A DNA stretch of 64,000 nucleotides, taken from positions 4,190,001-4,254,000 of the forward strand of contig CM065381.1 of assembly GCA_033060915.1 (NCBI GenBank), given 5' to 3'. The notes beneath the pieces are model-generated. The model saw nothing but the letters and a program-made list of their open reading frames with translations. It was not told where the DNA came from and did not search any database. A program made the translations under genes and the position numbers. This stretch comes from Euryodendron excelsum. Lineage: Eukaryota; Streptophyta; Magnoliopsida; Ericales; Pentaphylacaceae. Shown here piece after piece: positions 48,951 through 60,280 of the stretch (the stretch's first letter is position 1; each line of letters starts with the position of its first letter).

Positions 48951-49463
48951 AACTATGACACATCATCAATTAGTGGGTAGGTAGATAAAATTTCTCTTTA
49001 ATTTTAGGTGATTAGATTTCTACATATGTATTTGGCATGATTTGATTGATTTGTAATACTAAACTACAAATAGCTCAAAGTAAGCTATTTACATTCGCAA
49101 GACTTGAGACTCACCTTGCATTCTAAGCATTTACCTAATCTAGCAAGAGAAAACATCACTCGAATGACAGTGATGTTTGCACAAGAGATGGTACAAACTC
49201 ACTGCTTGGATTTTTGTTTTTTTTTTAAGCATGCAAAAAGAATTTTATTGATAAAGGAAGTAATACATCTAGGGATAGGATTAAGCAGCAAAAGCAGAAG
49301 CCTAAATTGCAAAAAAACTCACCACAAATGCCTTCCTAAAATAGTCAACACCAATATGGCTGATGAGGAAACACTTCCTCAATGTATCCTCTGATTTTTG
49401 TCACCCCATCTGGTGAGTATAGAACATCACTCACTGAGAATGAAGCCTTTGGAATCCCATTCT

Positions 49464-50735
49464 TCACCCACACTGCTGATTGATCACTGCATTATCCATT
49501 ACCTCAATCCAGCTAATACTAACCTTGTTAAAAACCAAGTCATTTATGGCCTTCCAAATATTCCAAACAACAGCTAAAATTAGAGCTTCCCATAATTTCC
49601 TTTCAACTACTTTGAACTTCAAATTCAACCACCATTGCATGTGACTCTCTAAACTTTGTAGACTTACCCATTCCATACCCCACCAATTTATAATAGTGTC
49701 CCATATTTTCCATGTCACTACGCAAGAAAGGAGCAAGTGATTGGAGTCTTCCTCATCATTGTGACATAGTGGACATAAGCTATCACAATTTGGAGGTAAG
49801 CATCTCCTCTTGCCAAGCATTATCTTAGTTTTAATCTTTTCCATCACCGCTAACCACCTAAAATTTAAACTTTCTGAGGGACTTTAATTTTCCATACCTT
49901 CGATATAAATGATGAGCCCTGCCTATTTGATTCCATCCATTTGTTACAGTAAGACCTCACTAAAAATACACCCTTCTTTTCTAAGCCCCATGTAACCACA
50001 TCTCTTTTATCTTCCAGCATTCTGTAAAAATCAATTAAACTTAATAGTCTGTTATGGTCCTCCTACTCCCAAGCCTTAGTTGTCTTTTATACATAAAACT
50101 CCATACTTCACTTACTCTCGTGAGGTCAGAAATAACTCCAAATTTCTGTGTGGACAGGAAAAATAATTTTGCGAAAGCGCTTTTTAATGGAATGTCCCCT
50201 ACCCATAGATCCTTCTAGAAGCTAGTCTCCTAGCCATTCCCCACCTTATTCTTTATGTTCATGCAAATTATTTCACTAAAATCACCATGCTCACTACCCA
50301 CGTTCATAATATCCAACCATAAATTTGAGGATTCCTTCTTCATCAAATCCCCAGGTCTATCATCCACTACCTCATAATTGTATTTGCTACACACCACCTT
50401 TCTCCATAATGCTTCTTTCTCCTTACCTCCACCATCATTTAGCTAACAAAGCTTTATTCATAACTTCAATAGGGATGACTCCTAACCCCCCATTTTCCTT
50501 GCTCTTAGCTATTACATGCCATTTAACACAATGAACTTTCTTATTCTTATCATCATCACCCCATAAGAATCCCCTCTGAATCTTTTCAATCTTATTACAA
50601 ACCTCTACTGGAGCTTTAAACAAAGATAAGTAATAGATTGACATAGTTGACAGAATAACTTTGAGCAAGGTCAATCTCCCTCTAATGGTAAGAATTTTTT
50701 TTCCAAGAGGCCAATCTGCCTTTCAATTTATCAAT
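49464..50735 (-). pseudogene. LINE ORF2 C-terminal part: RT connection and zf-RVT
   Basis: Minus-strand translation from 50735 downward begins with KLKGRLASWKK, the conserved region just after the RT palm. It continues with LTLLKVILSTMSIYYLSLF and IEKIQRGFLWG, then a non-uniform middle, and ends with the zinc-finger block CPLCHNDEEDSNHLLLSC (C-x2-C-x8-H-x4-C) at about 49750. An extra A in the A-run at about 50692-50702 shifts the frame between the WKKK and LTIRGRL segments. Further stops lie between 49850 and 50430. It cannot make a working protein. Confidence 0.8.
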
Positions 50736-52154
50736 TGATTGTGTTCCAAAAGTGCAATTATAAGACCTTAACTTGTGCTTTGTTACCTTAAATTTAGAAT
50801 TGTTTATGTCTTTTTAGTTATATTTTAGTATTGATTAAGTTTATTTTGCTTTTTATAGGTTTTGAGCTTAAATTGAAGGATTTCGAATGCATTTCGGGCA
50901 AAGGTTTCAAGAGGATACTGTCAGAGTACAAGCTGCTAAAACACACAGAGCTGAAACTTTGGAAGACTATATCTCTCAAACTAAAAGGGCTACCAGGGTC
51001 CATAATATATCAATTTCATGTAATTTTTCAAGAGAAATTCAATCATATCTGTCCAAAGGCCATTCGAACATTTTTTTAATGTCGTTCAAATAATGAACAG
51101 TAACCATTCGAACTCACTTCAAACAGTACTGACGGTGAGTAGTAACCATTTGAACGGTACTGTTCACGTTCAAATAGTATTGTTCATGTGTTCGAACGGA
51201 ACGCCAATTTTTTTATTTTTTTCAGCCTATTTAAGTTAGATTTGGACCTAGTTTGAGGGTTTTTTATTATTACTTTTTTCTAGGTTTTAGGAGTAGTTTT
51301 ATGAGTAGTTTACAGTAGAACTTTATAGCTTTTCATAATTTTTCAATTTCTGTAATCAAATTCTTAGTTTTCTCAATTTCTGCAATCAGATTTTACAGGC
51401 TTTTAATAAATTGATATACAGATTTTCGTATCTATAATGTTTAGGAGTAGCTAAATTTCATCTTGGAATCAATTGTGCAAATCAATTGAAGATCTTAGAT
51501 GAACAATGGAGATAAATTAGACTTTAATATTTTTATCTTCTTCTTCTCAATTCCTTGGGATCAAACCCTAGTTATTTACGAAAACTTAAATATTTGACTA
51601 TGTTCAGTAGTACTTATGCATGAACTTATATTCAGTATATGTACTGTACGAATCGATGGTATGCATCTTTAATTTTAAAATTAATTAAATCTAGAGTAAA
51701 TATTTACGAAAACCCAGATGTTTGATTATGCTTGGCAACAAGTTAATGGTATGCATCTTTGATTTTAAACTTGATTTATTCTAGGTTTAGTTGTTAAAGA
51801 ATAGTTATTTTTATCGCTAAATCTTTCGAATCAAAGACTCACGACATAAACAATGATTTGAGTTGTCAAAAGCTTCCATTGGAATTATGGGTGAAGCTAT
51901 TGATTGGATTAATTGGTTTCAAGACTTTATTTTATTATTTTCATAGTTTAATTTAGATAAATCAAACTATTTCCTTCAAACTATTTTCTTTTTATTTTAT
52001 TGGAGTGTTTTCCTAGAAGTTCTGACCTAAGGTGAGTTTTTCTTGAATGCGCTAACCTTTTTCCCTGTGGATCGATCTTAGATTTCACCGAGTATTATTA
52101 CTGCATCATAATCTCACACTAGTAGATATCAATTGCACTATTTTTGAGTAATCA
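50736..52154 (+). mobile_element. LTR-like insertion 1 (probable solo LTR, 1,419 bp)
   Basis: The termini are TGATTGTGTT...GAGTAATCA (TG...CA). It is flanked by TCAAT at 50731-50735 and again at 52155-52159, a 5-bp target duplication. No internal coding sequence or second LTR is seen. Removing the element and one TCAAT restores the LINE frame (TWEGVID joins KLKGRL). Inside are a TATA-like CCTATTTAAG at about 51230, several half or whole TTCGAA palindromes at 51060-51200, and a CCCTGTGGATCGATCTTAG block near the right end. Orientation is inferred as + from the TATA-like box. Confidence 0.75.
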
Positions 52155-52537
52155 TCAATCACGCCCTCCCAAGTCTTGATATATCTTAGATTATTCCCCA
52201 TTGATCGTCATTGAACTTTTTTGGAAGTTGATTTTTAGTCTAGAGACCATCTCAAAACACCTTAGTATTCTCTTAATGTTAATTATCTCGCTCTCATCTA
52301 CTTAACAAAATAAAATAGTATCATCTGCAAATTGTAGGTGAAAAATACTTGGACCTTTTTGCCCCATACTAACCCCTTTAATCAGATTTAGATTAGCTGC
52401 TCTTTTAAAAAGTACATTCAGACCTTCAGCTACCAAATTAAATAAGAATGGGAAAAGAGAATCACCTTGTCTGAGCCCTCTCTGCATTGCAACTCTTTAG
52501 TTATTGATCCATTCACTAGGACTGAAACCCTCGCTGT
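52155..52537 (-). pseudogene. LINE ORF2 RT palm segment
   Basis: Minus-strand translation gives ARVSVLVNGS, then QRGLRQGDSLFPFLF and HLQFADDTILF. The last holds the catalytic FADD motif (the YxDD equivalent of L1-type RTs). A TAG follows shortly after FADD (about 52300), where related LINEs have a sense codon. The downstream frame continues toward the GVID segment at the insertion-1 junction. The ITKE segment and the QRGLRQG segment are in different frames, a further break near 52490. Confidence 0.8.
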
Positions 52538-53869
52538 TGAATCGCTCCCAAAAATGATATTCCCTGCAAGAGAACGAGTGTGCGATTGAAGTATAATCCG
52601 GTAGTGTCCAGTATCATTCTCCCAAAGGACGGAGCCAAATATAGGTGTCACATAGGCATACAACCAACAAATTGATTTATATTAGAAATTCACTTAGATA
52701 AATTGTAATTATTTACAAGGAAGATCAAAAATATGTTGATGGTGAGAGTATTTTGACTTTCAAATTAAACTAATTAAAGTACGTACTAAGAGCAATTCTA
52801 ACTAGATTTAAAAACAATTAATGAAAAATGCAATTAAAGAAGCGTGAATGCAATTGATCTAATCTACCAATTCTCTACAAATGTCTCAATGGAGAACTTG
52901 ATAACTCAAATCAAGGAATTACGCCGTGGATCCTTGATTCAGAAGATTTAGACCATAGAAATGAGAGTTCATAATCAATTAGATGTAAATTTGTGTTCAA
53001 TGTTAAGAATCATAGAAACAAATCATCAATTGTGCAATATTTATATCAATTTAGGAATTGTGCATAGAGATTACCAATAGTGATTATGAATCTAGATTTT
53101 CTAAAGGTTTACAACACAATTGAGATGAATATGAAGAAATCATAAGATAATTCATTGAAGTTTATATATCTCTATTGAAGACCTTGAAGATCCTTGGTAG
53201 ATTTTCACAATTGCATCCAAGGATGAGTTTAACTACTTGAATCTATATGCAAACGCACTAGAAATAATAAATCTCTCATTAATTGGAAAAGAAACTGTTG
53301 TTTGGCTTCAAGGAAAGTGAGGGAAAGCAAAGGAAAATCTCTAAATATACGTTTTCTCTCTATATCTATCTAAGATTTTACAGAAAAGATGTCAGAAGCT
53401 GGAAGAATCAATATATTTTTGGCCAAGTCTGATATATATAGGCACAAGCAGTTCCACCGTTCGAACGCCAAATATCGTTCGAACGCCTTATATGATCATT
53501 CGAACGGTGTCCGAATGTTTGAACTTTGAGTCAAATAGTCTTCGAACGGGAAATGAAGCTCTCTGAATCTTATCGAACCTACTTCGAATAGAAAATGCAC
53601 CTCTTTGAATCTCTAAAATCTGAACTTGGGTCGTCGCATCGTTCGAATAGTGCTCCGTCGCGTTCGAACACTGGTGGGTGTCAAAAAGTCGTTCGAACGC
53701 TTTTATCAATTTTTGCTCACTTTTTGCCCCTTTTCTGCCCAATTCCTATAATTCCAAAGAGACAAAGGCTAACCAGAACAATTTATACTAAAAAGCTCAA
53801 ATAAAGCCTAAAATGAGACTAACAATCCACTAATAAGGGGATTGTGATTACACTCTTAGAGTGTAATCA
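52538..53869 (-). mobile_element. LTR-like insertion 2 (probable solo LTR, 1,332 bp)
   Basis: The ends on + are TGAATCGCTC...GAGTGTAATCA (TG...CA), flanked by GCTGT (52533-52537) and CCTGT (53870-53874), a 5-bp duplication with one mismatch. Excision restores the LINE frame (ECMGT joins ARVSVL). Both tips resemble insertion 1. Read on the minus strand it has a CCTATATATATC TATA-like box at about 53430-53441 preceded by many TTCGAACG palindromes (53455-53700), and a GGGAGAATGATACTGG block that mirrors the GTGGATCGATC block of insertion 1. So it belongs to the same or a related family in the opposite orientation. The 53844-53870 end forms a hairpin with 12-bp perfect arms. Confidence 0.7.
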
Positions 53870-54200
53870 CCTGTTCCCATACATTCCTTAATCCAATTTC
53901 TCCATCTCTTGCCAAAGCCCATCTTTTCCAACATTTGTAATAAGAACTGCAAGTTGACTAAATTGTATGCCTTCTGAAAATCAAGTTTCAAAACCAAACC
54001 TTTCTTTTTCTTCCTCTTCCATTCATGTATGATTCATTAGCAATAAACACTCCATCCAGAATTTGTCTTCCTGATACGAAGGTTGTCTGATTTTTACTAA
54101 ATAAATCATTCATTACCCTTTTTAATCTATTAGCCCAAACCTTATATAGCACTTTATATAATGAGGACACCAAACTGATAGGTCTGAAACTTGAAAGGCT
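53870..54200 (-). pseudogene. LINE ORF2 RT fingers and motif A segment
   Basis: Minus-strand translation starts with SFRPISLVSSLYKVL and ANRLKRV, then FVSGRQILDGVFIANE, the typical fingers region of plant L1 RTs. A one-base frameshift near 54025-54030 moves to the frame reading GLVLKLDFQKAYN, which holds motif A with its catalytic Asp, then MGFGKRWRNWIKECM. The 5' boundary is about 54200, where the LINE-like reading stops. Confidence 0.8.
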
Positions 54201-55059
54201 TTTTGGAATTTTCCCTCTTCTTTCCCTTCTCTTTCTTTCTTACTTAGAATCAAATAAGTGAAGGAAAAATGGAGGAAAAATTTAAAATTTTCCCTTCCCT
54301 TCCCTTGCCCCTCCCAAGCTCCAAATAGGCTCAAACATAAGAGAAAAAATATGGGAAAAAAAATGGACAGCATGCAAAGTCAAATATGCATAAATAAAAA
54401 GTATCAGAGAGAAAGAGAATATCAACTATCACTACAAAACTAATGATTTCCATTAAAAGATGATGGACAAGAACATGGACAAAAAATAGAAAGAAAAATA
54501 TACTTAGGAAAACAAAGGGATGCAAAGGAAAAACAATGCAAAAGTGAAAGTGATTGGTAGACTCCTAATTTATGAAGTGCTGGAGATGTTGGACTTATAA
54601 AGCTGCACAGCAACAGATGCCTCCAAAGCATGATAGCAGGTATGAAGGCAGAAAGAAACAACACAAAAACAGAAGCTTCAGCCACAAAACAAAGCAACCC
54701 CAGCAAAAATAGTAATAAAATGAACCACCAGCCCCATAAGCTGAGGATCCATAAGAAGATCTTACTTGGTCATGCTCTTTGTTTGGAAAGGCATCCGTAT
54801 ATGGAATCATGTGTATTTGTATTCTTGACAACATTCACCATTAGGTTCTTCCACTCTTCTCTTGTGACAAATATTCCCTAAGTAGATAGTGCCAATTACT
54901 GGTACTTACATTCAAAAAATTACAATGGAGTACCCATCTAATACACGAAGGATAAAAATTATAACACTTATAGTACTCTAAAAATATAGGTGCTACCTAT
55001 CTATTGAATTTTTTTCTCATCTGTTTTGTCTTCTTCATCATCTTTATTGTTGGCCCTTA
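54201..55059. other. Intergenic, A-rich; possible small MITE at its left edge
   Basis: No gene is recognised. From about 54195 to 54333 the ends read AGGCTTTTTGGA and TCCAAATAGGCT, a 12-bp imperfect inverted repeat around a CT/GA-rich interior. This may be a small MITE at the LINE truncation point. The remainder has purine-rich and A-rich tracts, and the frames open there have no recognisable features. It lies downstream of the kinase gene. Confidence 0.4.
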
Positions 55060-55207
55060 CGTTCTGTTTGGAATCCGAATTTTTGGTGAGAAAATAAAAA
55101 TGTGAAAGAAAAGATAATAAAATGAAAGAATATTTTTGTTCACTTTTTCCTCGCGTTTTTCTTTTCCTTTACTTTTTCAACCGAAAATTCGGGTTCCAAA
55201 CAAAGCA
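55060..55207. mobile_element. 148-bp MITE, Harbinger-like (TTA target duplication)
   Basis: The left end CGTTCTGTTTGGAATCCGAA and the right end (complement TGCTTTGTTTGGAACCCGAA) form terminal inverted repeats of roughly 25 bp. TTA flanks both sides (55057-55059 and 55208-55210), the duplication typical of PIF/Harbinger MITEs. It is non-coding and lies about 240 bp beyond the kinase stop codon. Confidence 0.7.
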
Positions 55208-55412
55208 TTAATAAACTAAACCTTGGAATTTCCATATAACATTGAACAAATCCACTTTAAAAGGAAAGAAAAACCATGCATATTATCACTTCTTCACAGA
55301 CTTCCATTTCTACTAGGGGAAAAACACAATTTACAGTTCCTGCAAACCCTTGATTTTCCTTCCCTTGGGGAGAATGTATATTTTCATGTCAACACATCAA
55401 AAGCACAACAAA

Positions 55413-55414
<2 letters not shown>

Positions 55415-55449
<35 letters not shown>
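55415..55449. repeat. (CT)n microsatellite at the kinase stop codon
   Basis: About 17 CT units. On the minus strand it reads TGAGAGAGAG, so the kinase stop codon TGA (55450-55448) is the first triplet of the GA run and the rest lies in the 3' UTR. Confidence 0.95.
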
Positions 55450-55453
<4 letters not shown>

Positions 55454-57629
55454 ATGTTTGGCCACTCTTCTGTCTCCATATTGCTTATAAGGGTCTTTCA
55501 TCTTTTGCATATCCATGGCACCAAAAACCTCATAAGCACTACTTTCATCATAAGGAGCGCCATCTTCTTCATCACTAGCTTGATCCATTGCCATTAAATC
55601 TTCCCCATATTTGATACTTTCAATTCTCATTGGCATTCCCTTGCCTTTGGGATCATACCCTTTTAAAAGGCCAACCACTTCTTTCATCGTAGGCCTCCTC
55701 TCCGGCTCTCCTTGCACGCACAGTGCAGCAGCATTGATCGCTTGTTTCAGCTGGTTGTCATCAAAGTTTCCTCTAAGCTTTGGATCAACTAGATCTCCAA
55801 ACCTCCCTTTAACTATCAGTGGCTCGGCCCATTCGGTTATTGTCCTCTTAACACCACCGGGGAGCTTCTCTATCGGCTTCCTACCAGTAAGAATCTCCAG
55901 TAGAAGAATTCCAAAACTGTAGACATCACAACTCTCCGAAACCTTTCCCCACATAGCATATTCTGGTGCTAGGTATCCCAAGGTGCCCTTAACCCGGGTA
56001 GTCATGTGGCTAACACCCTCTGGAATTAGCTTTGCAAACCCAAAATCTGCAACAAGTGGTTCAAAATTTGAATCCAAGAGCACGTTACTTGCCTTTACAT
56101 CTCTGTGAATGATGTGGGGTGTAGCCTCATGGTGCAAGTACCTAACAAGATAGAACAACTATATATACGTTAGATTTTAATATATTTTTAGATTTCCGGA
56201 GTTGTTTGCATGTATACCGTGCTAGAATAATTTGTTTATGAATAATGTTATACATAATCTTATTTTTCACTGTATTTTCTCATTCTTAAATGCGAGACTG
56301 TATGTCCCACGTTACTGTATTGCATGGGAGCACTCAATGGGGTCTAAGAGTGAGAAATGCCAAATGGATGTATATATTGAAGAATTATTAGAAATAACCA
56401 AAAACAAAAATGAAGCTACTTCCTTCAATGCTAATTAATTTCACTTCATAAATAGTGTAAAATTGTTATTTATGATGAATTTGTATATCTGAATGTCCTG
56501 AGAGCTTACGAGAATTTATTTCAATTTGGCATCAAAAAATTTTCATAGGGCATTTTTTATATCTAATTGAATGACATTATTTTGCTCTACAAGCCATTTA
56601 TTCGAAAATTTTGGGAGCATAACACAGACATCGCAACAGACAACAATTTTAATATAAAGCATATATAACCATCTGCTGAAATCTTGAAAAAGCTTCATGT
56701 AAACTAGGGGCCAAGAAAAGACAAAAACTCAAAGGTCAACAAAATGCCACGGACTATTTCAAGTTATATATATATATATATATATGAGAGAGACTTATAA
56801 GATTTTGTGTTATGAACATCAAATAATTCCAAATTAAACCAGCATGGCTAAAAGCTTACAGAAGGCCTTCTGCGGAGCCAATGGCAATTTTCATCCTTCT
56901 TTTCCAATCTAACTGCACTTCATCGGCAAATTGCCCGTGGAGATGAGAAAGTAAGCTGAGATTCGGCATGTAATCATACACAATGAGCCGTTGTTCAGCA
57001 CCAGCACAATAACCCCTAAGCCCCAACAAGTTCTTGTGCCTTACCCTTCCGAGAACTTCAACTTCCACAGCAAATTCCATTTCTGCTTTCGAATTCATTG
57101 ATTTCAACTTCTTCACTGCTATCTACATATCAAAAAGAAAACAGAATAAATTTTTTTTTTGTGTCAAAATTAGCATTGGTTGCAATGGATCAATATCGAA
57201 ACAACACCATGAATACAAGTACCTGAAGGCCATCTGAGGTTTTTCCCCAATAGACGCTTCCAAACCCTCCTTCACCAAGTTTATTATCCTCACTAAAGCC
57301 ACTGGTAGCTGCATGCAGCTCCTTGTACGTAAATATCCTCCAAGAACTGTTGCCTCCACCAATTACCATTCTATAATCATTCAAATAAAACAACAAATTT
57401 CCTCTTAGCTTTTAGCTAGATTCGTAGAGACAGACTGTAAAAGTTCAGATAATCGAAACGCCAAGTTTAATAACCAAAAATGTAAGTGGAAAAAAAAATA
57501 CTCCAACTCTCAAATTAATATGTTATTCGTGCCTAGACCGTGCTTTTCAGAAATATGCAAAAAGAACTTTAGTTGCACATACCCTTCATTGACCTTCTCC
57601 GGGCAACAGCAACTCAAGGATGATCCCAT
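55448..57629 (-). CDS. PTI1-like receptor-cytoplasmic kinase (At3g15890-like)
   Basis: Exons run 57629-57583, 57370-57223, 57122-56860 and 56141-55448. They total 1,152 nt (383 aa), with all three introns GT-AG and phases consistent. The N terminus MGSSLSCCC fits N-myristoylation at Gly2 with palmitoylation at Cys7-9, so plasma-membrane anchoring is likely. The kinase domain begins near FTYKELHAAT (29-38). The Gly-loop is GEGGFG (48-53), the ATP-binding Lys is 69 (IAVKK), the catalytic loop HRD is 165-167, DFG is 185-187 and APE is 211-213. All catalytic residues are present, so it should be an active RD Ser/Thr kinase despite the 'tyrosine kinase' family name. There is no extracellular or transmembrane domain. 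The C-tail is rich in acidic and Met residues. The wording closely matches PTI1-like At3g15890-type proteins; the PTI1 family acts in defence and oxidative-stress signalling, but the role of this member is not shown by sequence. It appears intact. Confidence 0.95.
56765..56785. repeat. (TA)n microsatellite in kinase intron 3
   Basis: About 10 TA units inside the 718-bp third intron (56142-56859). Apart from this the intron is AT-rich and holds nothing recognisable. Confidence 0.9.
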
Positions 57630-58084
57630 AGCTCCCCGGTGGGATTCTGAAAATGCAGTTTTGGGATAATTTGACAAAGGAGGTTCCGTTTTTAAACGTG
57701 ATGGACGTCATTTGGCGCATTTTCACACGCAATTCCAGCCGACCTTGGCCGGCTTATCTCTAATAAGTTAAACAGGCAAAGCCAAGGGGACATAGTAATT
57801 AAAGTGAAATTAGTAATTTAGTAGAATTAGAAGGTAACAAAGATTACATTTGTGAACTCCAATAGTTCATATTTCTATTCTGGTGGCATGGTCCGTCGTG
57901 AAGAGCCATACAAATCCCACAACATTTAGTTTCGGTAATTGAGTAAGTCCTCTTAATCCTTGGCATCAATTTAATCCAGCCAGTCAATTCCAATACATGT
58001 ACATTGTGAACATGCAGCATTGTAGTATGTACATTATTTGAGACTGAGAATCAAAGATCTTCACATTAGCTTCTATTTTCTATA
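57630..58084 (-). promoter_or_regulatory. Kinase 5' UTR and upstream region
   Basis: This is the sequence directly upstream of the kinase ATG on the minus strand. It holds an ACGT-type element (ATGACGTCC, about 57703-57711) and a GC-rich inverted word (GGCCGGCT/AGCCGACC, about 57735-57755). No convincing TATA box was found, so the transcription start is not placed. Promoter assignment rests on position only. Confidence 0.35.
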
Positions 58085-58416
58085 GAGTCTTGTAGTTTAT
58101 GTTAGTGAAAACTCTATTTGAAAAAATAGTTTAGTGACCAGGTAGCATCGAGTATTCAATGTTAATCTCTATTAAATTGTGATACGTGATGTATAAATAC
58201 ATCAGCAACTTGAGTTTGTAGAGTAGTGGAAAGATTTTTAAAGAAATATTCTATCAGATTTTGTTAAATAGTATTTTTTTTAAAAGTCTCTACACTAACT
58301 CAAATTGCATGCTAATATATTCACACACCATGTGTCACAATTTAATAGAGATTACTACTGAGTACTTATTACCACTTGACCACCATGCTTTTTTCACTAT
58401 GTCGAGGACTTTATCT
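58085..58416. mobile_element. Foldback MITE, ~330 bp with long inverted arms
   Basis: TTAATCTCTATTAAATTGTGA at about 58164 is mirrored at about 58333-58353 by its complement. Outward and inward of this core the arms stay complementary (for example TTGAAAAAATAG against GCTTTTTTCACTA, and AGTATTC against GAGTACTT). Pairing extends almost to the centre near 58245, so the element can form a near-complete hairpin with arms of about 150 bp. It is non-coding. Class and target duplication are uncertain. Confidence 0.65.
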
Positions 58417-60280
58417 CATTAGCCCCAACTTACAAGAAAGCCTAATTCACCTAACTTAGGGCTACATCAATGTCACATATGCGACAAATACTACCCAAAT
58501 ACTAAAGATCAATAAATGCAATGCATGAAATTTAAATAATTTGTATGGACGGCAACCTTTCACAAGCTTGAGAGAGTAGTCGATCAAAGGTTTAGATATC
58601 CTGTTACCAAAAAACAAAACAAAAAAGGAAAGAAAGTGGAACACACAGTGCAATATTGACAATATATGCGTATCTTTTACTACGTATGTAATTTTGTACC
58701 ATTATTAGGACGGTAAAACAAATCAAGCTCAGAGTCATTAAAAACTCTTTCAAAATCGAATCGTTATATAAACAAGTTAAACTTGAACATATTTTAAAAC
58801 AAAAAGTTTTTGAGTTAGGCTCTAACTTGGTTCGATAAACTTATATGAATTAAAAAATCAAGCTTCTCGAGCTCAGCTAGATTAAAGCTCGTTCGTAATA
58901 AGCTCAAAAGTTAAATAATCCAAACTTAAACACTATTTGAAACTCGTTAAAATTATCAAACCAAGCTTAAATAACCCACTACTCGACTCGGCTAGTTTTG
59001 TTTATAGCCGTGTTTGTCTCTCCACCACCATTTACTATTCTCTTGTTACGTTTTTCAACTTACAACCTTATTTTTTGTTCTTGTAAAATCAGGAAGTTGC
59101 CATTTCAAGTTTGATAGTGCTATCATTTTCTTTACTTTCTTTTTTATTTGTGTTAGGTTTGAAGTGTGTCTCTCCAAATATATCCAGTAGCGTCAAGAAT
59201 ATGTTCGATATAGATACGTATCATACAAAGCTAACACAGGCAAGCAATACGCTCTTCAAAATGATTATTTATTTAGCATATATTGTATACATAACAAAAT
59301 AAAAATACACCAATTTTCTCCTTCTTTTGCTCAGAAATACGCCATAGTTAGAGACAGATAATAGAGTCTCATTCTTTTTCTATTTTAGCAGAAATTGAAA
59401 ATCCATAAACCTAAATGTTTTAGTGTGAAAAGGCCACAGAATATGCAAAGTTTAAATCTAAGCCACTTTAATTTAATACCTGGAGACTTCGTTTTATTCT
59501 GCCACTTGGGCTTACCTTGTTAGGTGCGGGTTAAACCGACACTTAACTTGATACTTACCAATAAAATACACACACACACACACACATATATATGTAATTG
59601 GTGGTCTGAATGTGACCTTAGTTCCTAGATAAGGTTAAATTAAATAACCCAAATGCTTTAATATTTGTTAACTTTCTGCTGAAAAGCGCATGAACGAGAT
59701 AAAAATTTCTTGGGTACTCACAGATCCATCAATTAAGAATTTAGTAAAAATCACACGTCAAATGGCTCCTTTCCCTCCATTAGGGTTGAATTCACATATC
59801 TCCCTCTAATATTAAAAGTAAGAAGCAGGTGAATTATTTCTTTGCCAGCAAGTTGGATCTTGAAAAATGAAGTTCCAGCTTATGGCAAATTTAGCTCAGT
59901 TTGTAAAACATGACATTGATGGCTATATTTTTACTAGAATGGTAGAAGTATAATTTTAGTTGGAATATTGACACGTGGAAAAAAAAGGAGTCTAAAATAT
60001 TTCAATATATACAATTGGAAGTTGTACACTTAAAAAAGGCAAATACCACCATACCACTTCATTTTGTTTTTCCAAACATGAGCAAGTGACCTCTCCTTGG
60101 CGCTTCTTAATTAAATAAAGGGAAAGCTAATTAAGCATTACATGAATTGAACCACCAGAAAACGAGGCAAAATTAACGAAGGCAAAAAGCACAAAATAAT
60201 AATATACTCTCCAATTATAAAGCAAACAAAACGAAAGTACAAAAATTACAGTTTTGTTTGGGGACATAAAAGAGAATTAG
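58417..60280. other. AT-rich intergenic DNA with dispersed repeat
   Basis: No gene is recognised. About 58720-58990 holds the AGCTCAGCT/TTCTCGAGCTC-type wording of a dispersed plant repeat (many AAGCTC and GAACTCGTT words). The rest is AT-rich with short frames only. Confidence 0.45.
59568..59586. repeat. (AC)n microsatellite
   Basis: A run of about 9 AC units, followed at once by ATATATATG. Confidence 0.9.

Larger units (their letters stand above)
49211..54200 (-). mobile_element. 5'-truncated L1-type LINE with two nested insertions
   Basis: Protein-level pieces of a plant non-LTR retrotransposon appear in the expected order on the minus strand: RT fingers (about 54200), RT motif A, RQGD motif, FADD motif, RT connection, then the C-terminal zinc finger. 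The T-run at 49211-49226 is the poly(A) tail of the minus-strand element and marks its 3' end. Without the two insertions the remnant is about 2.2 kb, so the endonuclease, ORF1 and 5' UTR are absent. No target duplication for the LINE itself was found. Stops and frameshifts show that it is dead. Confidence 0.85.

Noticed and set aside
53488..53742. 84-codon minus ORF in insertion 2
   Set aside because: Its frame runs across the TTCGAACG palindrome cluster of the LTR-like element; no recognisable features.
54122..54881. Several 60-88-codon ORFs on both strands
   Set aside because: Low-complexity Phe/Ser/Leu or Lys-rich translations of A/T- and CT-rich DNA; no recognisable features.
55611..55922. 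103-codon + strand ORF
   Set aside because: It is antisense to kinase exon 4, a shadow of a well-supported gene.
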